NCBI GenBank assembly: GCA_038087015.1
Contig: JASBNA010000002.1
Span: forward strand, 372,001 to 436,000
Source: Cerrena zonata
Lineage: Eukaryota; Basidiomycota; Agaricomycetes; Polyporales; Cerrenaceae
Direction: 5' to 3'
Length of the DNA stretch: 64,000 bases
Below, piece after piece: positions 62,272 through 64,000 of the stretch. The notes beneath the pieces were generated by a model, which was given only the letters and a program-made list of their open reading frames with translations, was not told the DNA's origin and did not search any database. A program made the translations under genes and the position numbers. Each line of letters starts with the position of its first letter. The first letter of the stretch is position 1.

Positions 62272-63995
62272 TTATGACGAGGTAAGGTAGTACATTGGGC
62301 GGCTTAAACTTTCGTCAAATATCTGTAATGCCTCTTCCTCTGTCCACTGTATGATTTCATCCGTATCTGGGTCCCACTCGGCATCGGAATCGCTACTTTC
62401 TACTGTCCACTGTGACTCGAAGTCTTGATCGTTGGCGCGTGTATTCCTGACCTGAGACGGTTCTACGTCATTGGGTGACGGGTCATCGAAAACGGGAGTA
62501 TTGTCAGGAGGCGGGTTGTCGAACACAGGAGTAATATCACTGGCAGTTCTGGCCCGGGCGGGTCGTCTAAAGGAGGAGTGTCATGGGGTAGGTCTATAGT
62601 TTGCACAATTAGTCGTTATCATCGAATAGAGCAAACACTCAGGCATACCTTCAGAAATAGAACTCTCAGAATCAGAGACGTCAATCCCAAAAGCTTCTTC
62701 ATCCAATAAAGCCCAGTCCTCTTCATGCCTAAAGATATGGATCGGAGTCCTTACGAGACACATCCCAAACATGCGATGGATATGAACATCAACATCTGTA
62801 TCCTCGGGCGGGTATACAAGAGGTAAATTGGGGAGATTCCTAAGGTAGCTATGTAAGAAACGAACACCAGATCGAAATAATTCGGGGTGACGGCTTCTAT
62901 AGTCGGCGTAATGTCGTACAGTTGGTTTAGCGGCGGGGGAAGGAGCATACACGTCTAGATGCCCTGCGAAGTCCTCTGGAAGTGACTGGAGAAGGATTTT
63001 GACACTATCCCAATCATTGTCGTTCAGGACAATATGTACGTCGGGCAACCGTCCAAAAATATCGAGCACGAACTGCTTGATTTTTTCTTTGTCCGTTTTG
63101 TCACGGAACCATATCCCGGCATCGACGCATAGATGTGTTAGCTTTGGGTCGAGGTTGGTCAAGTAGGGAAGATCTTGGAAGGACTCTGGATGGGTGCGAA
63201 TTTGTTCAAGATGACTTTCTGTTAAAACCAGTAAACATGAGGGCCATGTTGAAGAGTGAACGCGATCCATGGTTAGAGTGAAGGAGGTAATGTTTGGGAT
63301 AGATGAGAAGACATGGAAGGAAGTAAGATCACGGAGCTTTGTATTATCACAGTGTGGATGACTGTAAGATATCCTGGTGACAGAGGTAGCAGATCTCATG
63401 ACATCATCAAATATCTTAAATCTCTTGGCTCGGAGATCATCTTTACGAATTTTATACAACCACGCAGTGAAGAATGAAAGGAACGACAGGGACCTGACAT
63501 TCGGACACTGCGTCAACAAATATGAAATGCCGTCGTTGGTGACTTGATCCCAGTTGTCAGGAACGTAGAACGAGAAGGTCAAATGGGTGACCATGGAATG
63601 ATAATCCGGGTTGTTTCGCAGTGTCCTGACCAAAGCGGGAAGCTGCATTGCTTGACGTAGAGAAATGTTTTGATAGAGGTAGTGCGTTGCAACGTGGTTC
63701 CAATCGCGACATACAAGGGTAAGGGACTTCTGCATCTGGAGATACCGACACCAGAGGGAACGCGGTCCAGCTTGTAAAACAGGATCCAGAAGGCCCGGTG
63801 GAGGCATCAGTTCATCGAAAATACGCTCTAGGATGTCACTCAGGTGTAAAATCGAGCAGCAATGTATTGGCTAGAGGTACGATGTTAATGTATGGGCGAC
63901 TGAGATCATCTGGATAGACAAACCGTCGGAGCCGAGCATGGGGGGTCAGACTCAAGGTTGGTAGAGTCCGAATCATTCCGAGGAATAACGTCCAT
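62272..63995 (-). CDS. F-box-like protein, paralogue 2 (frameshift in acidic tail)
   Basis: Likely exons 63924-63995 (starting MDVIPRNDSDSTNLES), 62649-63870 and 62272-62593. The F-box-like part is clearer than in paralogue 1: HLSDILERIFDELMPPPGLL, then LWCRYLQMQKSLTLVCRDW. An LRR-like body follows (LTFSFYVPDNWDQVTNDGIS, SIPNITSFTLTMDRV). The tail has TPxxDDPxxxD repeats and ends DEIIQWTEEEALQIFDE, like the other copy. The three exons total 1616 nt, not a multiple of three. The tail repeats are read in one frame up to about 62555 and another from about 62530, so one base appears missing there. As read the protein would end early, losing the acidic end. It could be a decaying copy or an assembly error. 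Substrate unknown. Confidence 0.6.
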
Positions 63996-64000
63996 CTCCT

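Overview
The window is nuclear DNA from a filamentous basidiomycete, most likely an Agaricomycete. Genes sit on both strands and are cut by many 50-70 nt introns with GT..AG ends and CTRAY-like branch sites. The housekeeping set is fungal: PRP17, TFIIIC, MCM3, an Ssk2-type MAPKKK, a peroxisomal ABCD half-transporter and DRG2. One open reading frame resembles the N-terminus of DUF6589-type proteins, a family I know mainly from mushroom genomes. I cannot name the species.

Layout. 1-3.3 kb: a three-repeat Myb protein (minus, cut by the window edge) diverges from the splicing factor PRP17/CDC40. 3.3-7.9 kb: sparse DNA with a 45-codon secreted-peptide gene behind a clear TATA box. 8-22.5 kb (minus): a metallo-beta-lactamase-fold hydrolase, a polytopic membrane protein with a Ser/Thr-rich loop, and the large B-block-binding TFIIIC subunit. 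The first intron of that last gene contains a perfect B-box match. 23-29.8 kb (minus): a PRELI/Ups protein, an ABCD transporter, a HAD-type phosphatase and a beta-carbonic anhydrase. 30.5-36.4 kb: RINT1/Tip20 and MCM3, convergent, with an MluI cell-cycle box upstream of MCM3.

37.7-52.8 kb is the accessory part. Three tandem paralogues (A, B, C; each 3-4 kb, 10-11 exons) encode large proteins of a family I do not recognise. They share intron positions and phases and a TATA box. Each protein looks like repeated two-exon modules. Copy A carries a one-base frameshift. Copy B is followed by what looks like a stray copy of the last exon of DRG2, the intact gene that abuts copy C; this suggests B was copied from C. 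A 703 bp TIR element with TA target duplications lies between B and C.

52.9-59.4 kb: DRG2 (with a run of micro-exons) diverges from the HOG-pathway MAPKKK. 59.9-64 kb: two F-box-like paralogues on the minus strand. The first may be spliced to a DUF6589-like exon; the second has a frameshift in its acidic tail.

The conserved genes serve separate cell functions (splicing, Pol III transcription, replication licensing, ER tethering, lipid handling, stress signalling) and do not form a cluster. The candidates for something undescribed are the A/B/C family, the small secreted peptide and the F-box fusion.
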